From the NCBI RefSeq assembly GCF_000381085.1, contig NZ_KB905899.1, positions 434,001 through 498,000 on the forward strand: a stretch of DNA of 64,000 bases. The letters are read 5' to 3'. This document shows, piece after piece, positions 1 to 7,517 of the stretch. A program made the translations under genes and the position numbers. A model generated the notes under the pieces. The model ran no database searches. It worked only from the letters and a program-made list of their open reading frames with translations, and was not told where the DNA came from. The first letter of the stretch is position 1. Every line of letters begins with the position of its first letter. Source of the DNA: Thiomicrorhabdus arctica DSM 13458 (GTDB lineage: Bacteria > Pseudomonadota > Gammaproteobacteria > Thiomicrospirales > Thiomicrospiraceae).

Positions 1-1
1 G

Positions 2-853
2 GATGGCAAGCGTGGATTCTCCGGGAGCTGGGCCAATACCGGCAGCATGGTCGGTATGTTACTGGGGGCCGGTATTGCCGCCGCAACGACCAGCTTTCTG
101 TCCGATGCCACCGTGCAGGACTGGGGTTGGCGGCTGCCGTTTCTGGTTGGCGGCGTGATCGGCGGTATCGCTATCCTGATGCGACGCAATCTACCGGAAT
201 CGGAGCATTTCAAGCGCCACCACCGTGTTCGTGGCGAGACCTCTCCGCTGTTACAGGCGTTCACCACGGATCGACTAAAGATGATTCAGGCCATCCTATT
301 TGCATCCGCCTATGGCGTGATTTTCTACCTTCCGTTAGTGTATTTGCCTGAGTGGCTACATTCCCAGGCCGGGATGCCGCTCCATACCGCTTTGCAGATC
401 AACACCGCCGCCACCGCGCTACTGCTGATCCTGGTGCCATTTATGGGGATGATCAGTGATCGCCTGATACGCAGAACACATTTCATCGCCGGGGCGATGC
501 TCGTGATGACACTGGCTTCTTACCCTCTCTACACATTGTTGGCAAGTAACGGATACTGGGGCGCTATTGTGGTGCAGTTTGCTCTGGTGATCTTACTGGC
601 CGTTCCGCTGGGCGCTGCGCCAGCCATGTTTGTCGAGCTGTTTCCAGCGCGGGATCGATTGTCTGGCTATTCGGTAGCCTATAACCTTGGACTGGGCGTT
701 GTCGGCGGTGCCACACCGATGTTAGCCACCTGGATGATTAAAGTCAGCGGTGTTTCTGCCGCACCTGCTGCGCTGCTAGCGGTGGCCGCAGCGCTCGCTT
801 TTGTGGTCGTCTTGTGGATCAAGGATGGCAGTCGAGAACCGCTACCAGAGTGA
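2..853 (+). CDS. MHS-family MFS transporter, 3' part only
   Basis: This is the C-terminal part of an inner-membrane major facilitator of the metabolite:H+ symporter (MHS) type, the family of ProP, KgtP and citrate carriers. The frame is open from base 2, so the start lies outside the window. Residues GFSGSWANTGSMVGM at the left edge match the conserved MHS segment just before a membrane helix. Several further hydrophobic segments follow, with a basic loop RRNLPESEHFKR between two helices, and the protein ends in a short polar tail. Substrate cannot be told. Its base composition is clearly more G+C-rich than the rest of the window and the next 1.3 kb holds IS remnants, so acquisition by transfer is likely (inference). 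Confidence 0.8.
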   Translation, partial: DGKRGFSGSWANTGSMVGMLLGAGIAAATTSFLSDATVQDWGWRLPFLVGGVIGGIAILMRRNLPESEHFKRHHRVRGETSPLLQAFTTDRLKMIQAILFASAYGVIFYLPLVYLPEWLHSQAGMPLHTALQINTAATALLLILVPFMGMISDRLIRRTHFIAGAMLVMTLASYPLYTLLASNGYWGAIVVQFALVILLAVPLGAAPAMFVELFPARDRLSGYSVAYNLGLGVVGGATPMLATWMIKVSGVSAAPAALLAVAAALAFVVVLWIKDGSREPLPE

Positions 854-894
854 TCCAATTGCCGATGATTCAATCAACTCCGCTTTGAAGGTAA

Positions 895-922
895 AGGGGG
901 CTTCGCTCTGACCCTTTTTCTC
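895..922 (+). repeat. IS3-like right-end repeat, copy 1
   Basis: The segment GGGGGCTTCGCTCTGACCC followed by TTTTTCTC resembles two other copies at 1341-1377 and 2121-2148. All share a G-run, CTTCRCTYTG and a C/T-rich tail. Copy 2 directly follows the stop of a decayed IS3-family transposase, so this family is best read as IS right ends. Here it stands immediately before the transposase remnant, which suggests nested or successive insertions. Confidence 0.45.
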
Positions 923-933
923 GTAAAGTAAAT

Positions 934-1329
934 AGCTGGGATATGGGTAAACGTAATGATACAAAGCTTGTTTCAACAGCGCTTAATATAGCGCTTAAAA
1001 ATAAACATCCAAACCAGTAGGTGTTATTACACTCAGATAAAGGGTCTACTTATTGATCTGATGCTTACGTAGCATTGTTTAAACGTAATGGAATAATACA
1101 AAGTATGAGTAGAACGGCAGAATGCCGTAAGACTGCCGAAAACTTTTTAGCACCTTGAAATCAGAGTGGGTCTAGCAGACAAGCTACTTAACAAGAGAAG
1201 AAGTTCAAAGCAGCATATTTGAATATATTGAAGTCTTTGATAACAAGATATTGCAAGATAGGAAGGCATTCATATATCCATTATGAATCGCCTTCAAATT
1301 ACGAAATGGTTTTTTACGAAAAAGTCTAA
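934..1329 (+). pseudogene. decayed IS3-family transposase (3' catalytic part)
   Basis: Translation from 934 gives pieces of an IS3-family (IS150-like) DDE integrase core: a GWDM segment, TKLVSTALNIALKN, then VLLHSDKGSTY (the HSDxGSxY motif carrying the second catalytic Asp), ALFKRNGIIQSMSR, then, in another frame, TREEVQSSIFEYIEVF, and finally RHSYI.YESPSNYEMVFYEKV before TAA at 1327. Stops interrupt it at the codon before VLL, after STY and further on, and at least two frameshifts are needed. The 5' half (OrfA and the start of OrfB) is missing. It is dead and cannot make transposase. Confidence 0.85.
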
Positions 1330-1340
1330 CTGGCCAGTTT

Positions 1341-1377
1341 ATTGAGGGAGCTTCACTTTGCCCCTTTTTCTCAAATG
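1341..1377 (+). mobile_element. right end of the decayed IS3-family element (repeat copy 2)
   Basis: ATTGAGGGAGCTTCACTTTG followed by CCCCTTTTTCTC lies 11 bases after the stop of the transposase remnant, where the right terminal repeat of an IS3-family element belongs. It closely matches the copy at 2121-2148 and more loosely the one at 895-922. No matching left end was found upstream, so the element is truncated. Confidence 0.55.
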
Positions 1378-1387
1378 CTGAACATTA

Positions 1388-1609
1388 TTAAGCTGTTAAG
1401 TTAATATTGTTACCAACGGCCCCTAACATTGGAGGCGCGCTATTAACTGGCGTCGTAGGATTTGTTGCATTCACCGTATTAGCTACTTTAACAGCATCAT
1501 CCTTATCATTATCAGCATCCGGCTTATTGCCTTCAACTTTACCTTCTGTCTTGTTAGTGTTAAAGATCGCTTGCTGAGAAAGCGTATTTATACTTGATGA
1601 AATATCCAT
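1388..1609 (-). CDS. small hypothetical protein, 73 aa
   Basis: I do not recognise a named family. The ATG at 1609 is preceded by AGGAAATTAGA, which gives a usable ribosome binding site; a longer reading from 1654 lacks this. The protein begins MDISSSINTLSQQAIFN, has a very polar Asp/Lys/Asn middle and ends PPMLGAVGNNINLTA. The MDIS start and a Leu-Gly-x-Asn-Ile/Val tail are reminiscent of YjfB-like putative motility proteins, but this is a weak likeness. It has no signal peptide, membrane segment or cysteine. It sits alone between two IS remnants in accessory DNA, so a passenger gene is possible. Confidence 0.5.
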   Translation of the reverse strand: MDISSSINTLSQQAIFNTNKTEGKVEGNKPDADNDKDDAVKVANTVNATNPTTPVNSAPPMLGAVGNNINLTA

Positions 1610-2052
1610 TCTAATTTCCTCTTCATTACTTAACGGGTTGAAAATAACTTTCAACTTTAATCATAGGCTTAAATAGAATGACAAATCTTAAGACAGTATG
1701 AACTTTTAATTTGATTCTAAGCTAACCCTTTTTTTTCAGGTTTTGGGCAGGTTTGTGATGTCAAAGAGGTTTTGGTTGAGAGTTTTCAGGCGTTGTAGAA
1801 ACCACTCGTCTTTTTCGCTTCGTGTTTTAATTAGCTTAAAACCTAAAACCAAAAGCCCGCAAGAAATGACCAGGCCTGGTCGTTTGGTATTTTTCTATTA
1901 AACTTATTCGTAAACTAACGACTTTCTGGTTATAGTGATTTATAAATATTGTTTATATGGTTTACGTAGTGATTTAGTAAACCTAAACCATTGCAGGTCG
2001 AAGAGTGGCGAAAAAACTAAAGATGGTTCACCGAAAAAATCAACAAAGGGTA
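1610..2052. other. intergenic accessory DNA
   Basis: No gene recognised. It holds one copy of the dispersed palindrome (1868-1881), preceded by AAAACCAAAAGCCCGCAAGA, which is the left arm of a terminator also seen at 10524 and 20333. The right arm is absent here. A T-run near 1728 and A+T-rich DNA lead up to the mini-element at 2053. Confidence 0.6.
1868..1881. repeat. dispersed palindrome copy 1
   Basis: GACCAGGCCTGGTC, a perfect 14-base palindrome around the 12-base core ACCAGGCCTGGT. It follows a half terminator (AGCCCGCAAGA) and is followed by CGTTT, as at 10541 and 20350. Confidence 0.9.
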
Positions 2053-2134
2053 GTGAGGTTCCCCCACAAAACTGGACACTAAATATTACCATTTAGGAGT
2101 CCCAAAACAGTCTAGTTTATTGGGGGAACTTCAC
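2053..2134. mobile_element. 82-bp internally deleted IS3-like remnant with both ends
   Basis: The left end GTGAGGTTCCCCCA (2053-2066) and right end TGGGGGAACTTCAC (2121-2134) are inverted repeats matching at 13 of 14 positions. Just inside the left end lies CAAAACTGGACACT, typical of IS3-family left ends, then TTTAGGAGTCCC, which looks like the ribosome binding site that would precede orfA, but no transposase follows. The remnant therefore keeps the two ends and has lost the interior. It abuts the nuclease/helicase operon that starts at 2176. Confidence 0.6.
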
Positions 2135-2175
2135 TTTGACCACTTTTCTGAATTATTAAAGATGAGAGTAGTAAA

Positions 2176-2937
2176 TTGTTTGACGTGAGACTAAATCAAC
2201 CCAACGAAAATATTTCAATACACATTGTGGATATTAAAACTGTTTCAAAGCCTCTTGAAGATTATTTGGATGCACATTTTATTAGTATTTGTGAAGGAAG
2301 TTCAGGCAGTGTTTTATCAGATGTAAAGCAGGTTGTAAGTGAGTTTCTTAAAACAAAAGACGAAAGAACTAAAATGGGAGCAACAGCAGAGTTTTTTTTG
2401 CATCTGTATTTAATTAGCTCTGGATTTAAGCAAGAATGTTTATTCTTGAACCTCGAAGAAGGGTCAATAAAAAAAGGATTTGATGGGTATTATTCTTTCA
2501 ATAATGAAGAATTCATAATGGAGAGCAAATCAGGTTCAAGTACAACACTTACTATTAGTCATAGTGGAAAAATTAAAGAGGCGTATAAGGATTTATCAGA
2601 CAACCTGTCAGGTAGAAGTGTAAAGAGTAATAATAATCCTTGGAAAAATGCATACAATCATGCATCCCATGCTGATGTAGCTACAGATCTAAACATCCGA
2701 AAAAATATAAAAGCGTTATCAGATAACTATGATAAATCGGTGTTTTCAGAGATAAAAGATTTTAATGTCATTCCTGCTTCCACAGTTTTTTTACAAAACA
2801 TATGGAAAGATGATTTCTCTAAAGATATTATTCAAAAATTAATAGAGTTGAGCACTAAATTTGAATTTAAGAAACTACATGTTATTTGTATAACAAAAAC
2901 ATCTTTAGATTTGTTTCAAAAATATTTAGATAAGTGA
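2176..2937 (+). CDS. HamA-like PD-(D/E)XK nuclease subunit of a Hachiman-type defence module
   Basis: Predicted effector nuclease of a two-gene anti-phage module. The 253-aa protein shows a nuclease-like pattern: Glu72 in GATAEFF, Asp103 in IKKGFDGYY, and Glu116-Ser-Lys118 in FIMESKSG, as expected for a PD-(D/E)XK fold and for the DUF1837 (HamA/AbpA) group, whose usual size is similar. There is no ATG: the first start after the in-frame TGA at 2149 is TTG at 2176, with a weak AGAG 8 bases upstream, so the start is uncertain and the 5' end may have been affected by the IS remnant. The helicase gene follows after 7 bases. Base composition is far more A+T-rich than the chromosome around it. Assignment to Hachiman is from motifs and gene pairing, not from alignment. 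Confidence 0.6.
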   Translation: MFDVRLNQPNENISIHIVDIKTVSKPLEDYLDAHFISICEGSSGSVLSDVKQVVSEFLKTKDERTKMGATAEFFLHLYLISSGFKQECLFLNLEEGSIKKGFDGYYSFNNEEFIMESKSGSSTTLTISHSGKIKEAYKDLSDNLSGRSVKSNNNPWKNAYNHASHADVATDLNIRKNIKALSDNYDKSVFSEIKDFNVIPASTVFLQNIWKDDFSKDIIQKLIELSTKFEFKKLHVICITKTSLDLFQKYLDK

Positions 2938-2944
2938 GCTAAAA

Positions 2945-5365
2945 ATGGAACAAATTGAAAAAACCGCTTTAACATCAATTAATAAGAATTCATCATTTAA
3001 TGAGATTTTCAAAAAATTAACATTAGATAATCAGCTAATAGGTGAAGAAAAAACCTATATTTTGAGCTGTGCTATTATCTTTTTAAGGCAATATCAAAAC
3101 AATAAAAATTATACTAGTTATGCTGAATTAGCTTATTACATTATTTTAAAATACTCATTTAGGTATGAAGATTTTGAACCTCTATACGAGATGGCTACAA
3201 ATTTCGGTTTCTATCCTATATCAAAGTATATTCTTGAAAAAAACTTACTAAAAAACAAAAATATTGATGATGTAATTATTAACTTAAATTTAGATAATTT
3301 TAAACATAATAGTTACATAGAGACCTATGAACAAAAAATACAAAGAAAAAAAATACTTATAAGTAATGCTAATGAACAAAGCTATATTGCTCCAACCTCA
3401 TATGGTAAAAGTTCAATTATTCTTGAGTATTTGATATCAAATCAAGCTATAAAACGAATAGGCATAATAGTACCTACGAAGTCTCTTTTAGCTCAGACAT
3501 ATAAATTACTAAAAGGGGCAGGTTTAAATAAAAGAATTATCATTCATGATGAGATGTACGAGAATGATGATTCATTTGTTGCGGTGTTTACACAAGAGCG
3601 TGCATTAAGATTAATCAATAAAAATGATATATTTTTTGATTTATTGTTTATAGATGAAGCTCATAATTTATATGATAAAACACCTCGAAGTATTTTGTTA
3701 TCAAGGTTGATAAATAAAAATAGAGCGTTAAATACGAATCAAAAAGTTATTTATTTATCACCACTAATCATGGATAGTAATAACTTAAAGCAGTCAAATC
3801 AACAAGATATCCAAGAACAAAGAATTAACTTCAATATTAAAGAACCTGATATATACGAATATAGACTCAATGATGAGGTATTTAAATACAATAGGTTTGT
3901 AAATGAATTTTATTTTGTAACTAAATATAAAAATCAGATTGAATACATAAATGAACATGCACAAAAAAAGAATTTTTTTTATATACGTTCACCTAAAAAA
4001 ATTGAAGAATTTGCCAAAACTCTGAGTTATAAAGTTGATGTTAATAATGAAAAGTTAAATGAGTTATCGAAGATACTTGAAGATAATATACATAAAGACT
4101 TTTACTGTGTGGATTTCGTAAAAAAAGGATTTCTTTATATTCATGGTAAAGTTCCAGAATTAATTAAAGAGTATTTAGAGTATAAGTTTAAAGAGCTTAG
4201 TGAGTTAAAGTACATTATTGCTAATACTGTCATATTAGAAGGGATTAACCTGCCAATTGACACTATATTTATTTTAAATACACATTCTTTGTATGCTAAA
4301 GAGCTAACAAACTTAATCGGAAGAGCTAATAGGTTAAATGAGGTTTTTAAAAATAAAAACACTCTAAATAAGTTAGTCCCTAAAATTCATTTTATAAATT
4401 CCAATAAATATAACCGTAAAAAAAGCAATATGTCGAACAAGATTATGCTTCTACGCAGCAGAGTTTTTAAAGATAAAATTAGAAATCCAACACTGGAAGC
4501 ATTTGATTTCGATAGGTTAAAACCTATAGAGAAACTTAAATCTTTAGTGGTCAAAGAGGAGGAGGATTTCATAATTAACGAAGCCAAAAATGAATTTGAC
4601 CAGATAAAAAAATATTTAATTGAAGTCGGGATTTATAACCTTTATGCCAATGGTGCTTTAATTGTTGAACATCTTATTAGTACGATAGACAGTATCAAAA
4701 CCGATAAAGGTGGTTGGGATAAGCAAGGAATGATTGACAAAATTTTTCTATTGTTTATTAAGGGGATAGAAAACAACATAATTGAATTTGAATTTAAAAG
4801 ACTATTGAGCTCTGAAGCAAGAAGTTACTATGAAATGCATATAAGCAACTCACATAAATACTCTCTCAATACAAATATTATCAAAACGTTCGAATACTTC
4901 TCGCGCAAGAAAAACACGCCTTCTGGTCAGGAGTTTTATGTAGGTAGTACATATGGTGAAATATCTAGATCAACGGAGATTCATCCAAATTCAAGTAATG
5001 AAGTTTATGTAAATCTTTCTTATAAAACCGATAAGGAGCTAATAAACTTAGCAATTGTAAAGTTAAAGATTGAAGACGATTTTGTTAGTTTCCAGTTGAA
5101 CAAGTTCATTACAATGATGTATGACTTCGATTTAATTGATGACAACCAATATAACTTATACATATATGGAACTACTGACATATCAAAGTCAACCTTAAGA
5201 AAAATTGGACTTAGTGGTAGTTTAATATCAAGGCTAGAAGAGGCTGGTCAATTAGAGAATATCTCTGTTGATAAGTTTAATAATGTTAGTGTTAATGTTG
5301 AATTTGAAGAGTATAAAAAATCTGTTGATGATTTTTCTAAGTTTGAAATAAATAAATTTTTATAA
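2945..5365 (+). CDS. HamB-like superfamily 2 helicase, defence module
   Basis: An 806-aa SF2 helicase, predicted partner of the upstream nuclease. Visible motifs are Walker A APTSYGKSS (149-157), motif Ia VPTKSLLAQ (~176), DEAH box FIDEAH (235-240), motif III-like YLSPL (~270), motif V TVILEGINLP (428-437) and motif VI NLIGRANR (456-463). The GKS loop with TS(Y/F) before it and the GINLP motif V occur in the HamB/AbpB and other defence helicases. A long C-terminal region (about 480-806) has no motif I recognise and may contact DNA or the nuclease. Known Hachiman complexes use the helicase to sense damaged or phage DNA and release the nuclease; that role here is inferred. An unnamed two-gene helicase/nuclease system remains possible. 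Confidence 0.7.
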   Translation: MEQIEKTALTSINKNSSFNEIFKKLTLDNQLIGEEKTYILSCAIIFLRQYQNNKNYTSYAELAYYIILKYSFRYEDFEPLYEMATNFGFYPISKYILEKNLLKNKNIDDVIINLNLDNFKHNSYIETYEQKIQRKKILISNANEQSYIAPTSYGKSSIILEYLISNQAIKRIGIIVPTKSLLAQTYKLLKGAGLNKRIIIHDEMYENDDSFVAVFTQERALRLINKNDIFFDLLFIDEAHNLYDKTPRSILLSRLINKNRALNTNQKVIYLSPLIMDSNNLKQSNQQDIQEQRINFNIKEPDIYEYRLNDEVFKYNRFVNEFYFVTKYKNQIEYINEHAQKKNFFYIRSPKKIEEFAKTLSYKVDVNNEKLNELSKILEDNIHKDFYCVDFVKKGFLYIHGKVPELIKEYLEYKFKELSELKYIIANTVILEGINLPIDTIFILNTHSLYAKELTNLIGRANRLNEVFKNKNTLNKLVPKIHFINSNKYNRKKSNMSNKIMLLRSRVFKDKIRNPTLEAFDFDRLKPIEKLKSLVVKEEEDFIINEAKNEFDQIKKYLIEVGIYNLYANGALIVEHLISTIDSIKTDKGGWDKQGMIDKIFLLFIKGIENNIIEFEFKRLLSSEARSYYEMHISNSHKYSLNTNIIKTFEYFSRKKNTPSGQEFYVGSTYGEISRSTEIHPNSSNEVYVNLSYKTDKELINLAIVKLKIEDDFVSFQLNKFITMMYDFDLIDDNQYNLYIYGTTDISKSTLRKIGLSGSLISRLEEAGQLENISVDKFNNVSVNVEFEEYKKSVDDFSKFEINKFL

Positions 5366-5378
5366 AAAACGAGTAATT

Positions 5379-5444
5379 GGGTCAGAATAAAATCAAATTA
5401 ATTTGATCCTGCGCTCACATTACTTTGTAAGACCACGGGACATA
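5379..5444. repeat. composite intergenic repeat (GGGTCA...TGATCC stem plus 38-nt unit)
   Basis: GGGTCA at 5379 and TGATCC at 5404 form an imperfect inverted repeat around A+T-rich DNA. They are followed by one 38-nt unit (5407-5444) beginning TCCTGCGCTCACAT and ending GGGACATA. The same arrangement recurs at 6285-6390, where the unit is present twice. Both end directly in a copy of the dispersed palindrome. Confidence 0.6.
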
Positions 5445-5455
5445 CCAGGCCTGGT
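5444..5455. repeat. dispersed palindrome copy 2
   Basis: Exact core ACCAGGCCTGGT, immediately after the 38-nt unit GGGACATA, in the gap between the helicase gene and nfsB. Confidence 0.9.
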
Positions 5456-5605
5456 CATTTTCGTCATAAAAGACTCAACGAGTGAGTCCTTTCATTCAGC
5501 TTTTATCTGTTTTTTATGCATTTCAAATTAAATCATCTTCTCTGATGACTCTAATCCTATTATGATGTGTGCTATGCCTATTTTATTTACGAAAGGATTG
5601 TTTTG

Positions 5606-6262
5606 ATGAACTTGATCGATATTGCTAAAAGCCGTTATGCCACCAAGAAGTTTGATGCCTCTAAAAGAATTACAGATGAGTTGTTTGAACAGATTAAGGG
5701 GTTATTGCGATTCAGTCCTTCAAGTACGAACTCTCAGCCGTGGCATTTTGTGATTGCGGATAAGCCTGCAACCAAAAAACGTATGAGTAAAGGTACACAA
5801 GGCGCTTACAGTGCTAACGAACCTAAGGTGTTGGATGCGTCTCATGTTATTTTGTTTTGCGTTAAAACAGAGATGAGTGATGACTACCTTTTGCATCTGC
5901 TCGAGAATGAAGACAAAGACGGACGTTTTCCAAACCCTGAAAGCAAAGAGATGGTCAAAAAGGTTCGTGCTTTTTATGCGGACTTGCATCGAAAAGAGTT
6001 GAATGATGCTCAAAGTTGGATGGAGAAACAAGTTTATTTGAATTTGGGTACGGTCTTGTTGGGTGCAGGTGTTTTAGGGTTAGATGCGGTGCCAATTGAA
6101 GGCGTGGATGTTGACGTATTAGATGCAGAGTTCGGTTTGACTGACCAAGGCTATAGAGCGGTTGCGCTTGTGGCTTTAGGCTATCGAGCGGAAGATGACT
6201 TTAATGCAACGCTGCCAAAATCGAGGCTAGCAGAAGATGAGATATTTACGGTTTTAAAATAA
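5606..6262 (+). CDS. nfsB: oxygen-insensitive NAD(P)H nitroreductase NfsB
   Basis: A cytosolic FMN-dependent flavoprotein that reduces nitro compounds and quinones with two electrons. The 218-aa product is the size of E. coli NfsB (217 aa) and shares its signature stretches: ATKKFDASKRIT near the N-terminus, FSPSSTNSQPWHF (FMN binding, ~33-45), DASHVILFC, DGRFPNPE and GLDAVPIEG through to the C-terminal DFNATLPKSRL. The ATG at 5606 has GAAAGGA 9 bases upstream; a longer reading from 5567 lacks this and adds 13 residues absent in the family. Monocistronic, ending before a bidirectional terminator. Confidence 0.95.
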   Translation: MNLIDIAKSRYATKKFDASKRITDELFEQIKGLLRFSPSSTNSQPWHFVIADKPATKKRMSKGTQGAYSANEPKVLDASHVILFCVKTEMSDDYLLHLLENEDKDGRFPNPESKEMVKKVRAFYADLHRKELNDAQSWMEKQVYLNLGTVLLGAGVLGLDAVPIEGVDVDVLDAEFGLTDQGYRAVALVALGYRAEDDFNATLPKSRLAEDEIFTVLK

Positions 6263-6284
6263 TTCGTGAATATTTTGAGCCATT

Positions 6285-6390
6285 GGGATCAGAGTAACGT
6301 TAAATCAATTTGACCCTACGCCCACATGTTTTTTTAAAGCCGCAGGACATGCCCTACGCCCACATGGTTGTGTAAAGCCGCAAGGACATA
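6285..6390. repeat. composite intergenic repeat with tandem 38-nt units
   Basis: GGGATCA (6285) and TTTGACCC (6309-6316) form an inverted repeat like that at 5379. Two tandem units follow, 6313-6350 and 6352-6390. Each runs CCCTACGCCCACATG, then an A+T-rich stretch, then AAAGCCGCA and GGACAT. The second unit runs straight into the palindrome at 6390. Confidence 0.7.
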
Positions 6391-6401
6391 CCAGGCCTGG
6401 T
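6390..6401. repeat. dispersed palindrome copy 3
   Basis: Exact core ACCAGGCCTGGT between the tandem 38-nt units and a terminator. Confidence 0.9.
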
Positions 6402-6415
6402 TGTTTTGCACTCAC

Positions 6416-6447
6416 AAAAAAGCCCGCGCGATGCGGGCTTTTTTGTG
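6416..6447. terminator. bidirectional terminator between nfsB and the LysR gene
   Basis: AAAAAAGCCCGC and GCGGGCTTTTTT form a long stem with a short loop, with A and T runs on the two sides. It lies between the convergent nfsB and LysR-type genes. Confidence 0.9.
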
Positions 6448-6453
6448 GAAGGA

Positions 6454-7347
6454 CTATAGTTTAGAGAAATATCCCTTTAAGTAATCAATCAGTAGTCTTA
6501 GTTTTTTAGACTCGGCATTGCCGGGTGGAAAGACTCCATAGACATTAATGTCTTTCAGTGTGTAGTCATCCAGCACGGATATCAAAGTGCCCCGCTGAAT
6601 TTTGGGTTTGGCGTCATATATTGGAATTTGAGCTAACCCGTGACCCCCTTCAACAAAGGCGGTTTTTGCGGCGGCATTATTGGTTTTAATGGTGCCTTTT
6701 AGTTCAATCGAGTAAGAGCGTGTGCCTTTTGTCAGTTCTAGGTGATCTGAGCTTAATTTGTATAAAACCCACTGATGTTTATGAAGTTCTGTTGGCTTTT
6801 TGGGGAGTCCGTATTTTTCAAAATAACGGGGTGAACCGCAAAGGCAGGTTTTTAAGGTTGAGAGTTTGGTGGCTTGCAGTCCTGAGTCGGGCAGTGATGC
6901 ACCTCGAATCGCTAAATCAATGCCTTCTTTCATGATATCGACGACTTCATCGGTGAACATGACATCAAGCTCAATTTTAGGATAGAGCGCTCGAAATTCA
7001 TTGAGGGCAGGCACTATGATCTGTAGACCGATATTGACTGGACAAGTGATTTTTAACAAGCCGGTAGGGTCATGTTTAAGATTTTCAATTTTCTGATTCG
7101 CGGCAGAGGCTTGCTCGGCGATCACGCGACAATGTTGATAATAGGCTCGACCTGCTTCGGTGAGTGAGATTGTTCGGGTTGAGCGATTGAGTAACTTTAT
7201 CTTAAGGTGTGCTTCCAGCTTTTTTATATGGTAACTGACCACGGCACGAGACAACCCCATATGCTTGGCCGCTCCGCTTAATGTTCCTTGCTCGATGACT
7301 TGAGAAAAGACCACCATACTTTTCAGTTGTTCAAAAGGCATCTCCAT
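6454..7347 (-). CDS. LysR-family transcriptional regulator
   Basis: A 297-aa DNA-binding regulator with an N-terminal winged helix-turn-helix (about 5-64: LSGAAKHMGLSRAVVSYHIKKLEAHL, then LLNRSTRTISLTEAG) and a C-terminal substrate-binding-like effector domain (~90-295). This is the closely related group often annotated as CrgA/DmlR-like. It is transcribed away from the PfpI-yqhD-curA operon, which it most likely controls, because the shared gap holds LysR-type inverted and direct repeats. The inducer is unknown; an electrophile or aldehyde is a reasonable guess from the neighbours. The start could be two codons later (7341). Confidence 0.9.
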   Translation of the reverse strand: MEMPFEQLKSMVVFSQVIEQGTLSGAAKHMGLSRAVVSYHIKKLEAHLKIKLLNRSTRTISLTEAGRAYYQHCRVIAEQASAANQKIENLKHDPTGLLKITCPVNIGLQIIVPALNEFRALYPKIELDVMFTDEVVDIMKEGIDLAIRGASLPDSGLQATKLSTLKTCLCGSPRYFEKYGLPKKPTELHKHQWVLYKLSSDHLELTKGTRSYSIELKGTIKTNNAAAKTAFVEGGHGLAQIPIYDAKPKIQRGTLISVLDDYTLKDINVYGVFPPGNAESKKLRLLIDYLKGYFSKL

Positions 7348-7366
7348 AAGGTCATCTCACTGTTTA

Positions 7367-7417
7367 AGGTTGTATTTAAAAGGTTGTATTGAAAGATTGT
7401 ATCAATTGTTGTTACAA
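7367..7417. promoter_or_regulatory. probable LysR operator region
   Basis: Three direct repeats of A(G/A)(G/A)TTGTAT(T/C) lie at 7367-7376, 7381-7390 and 7394-7403, spaced 13-14 bases apart. The last overlaps an inverted repeat TTGTA-N11-TACAA (7397-7417), the T-N11-A-type architecture used by LysR-family proteins. It sits between the divergent regulator and operon. Confidence 0.55.
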
Positions 7418-7517
7418 AGAAGTCAATTTTGTCTGCATTGTTTGATTGGGTTTGTTTCGTTAGACTGCTCTACAAGATGAAATCAAACGTAAGAACTTAA
7501 AACCAAAGAGGTCTCAA

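Noticed and set aside
6313-6390. Tandem 38-nt units as a CRISPR array
   Set aside because: The units adjoin directly without unique spacers and there are no cas genes.
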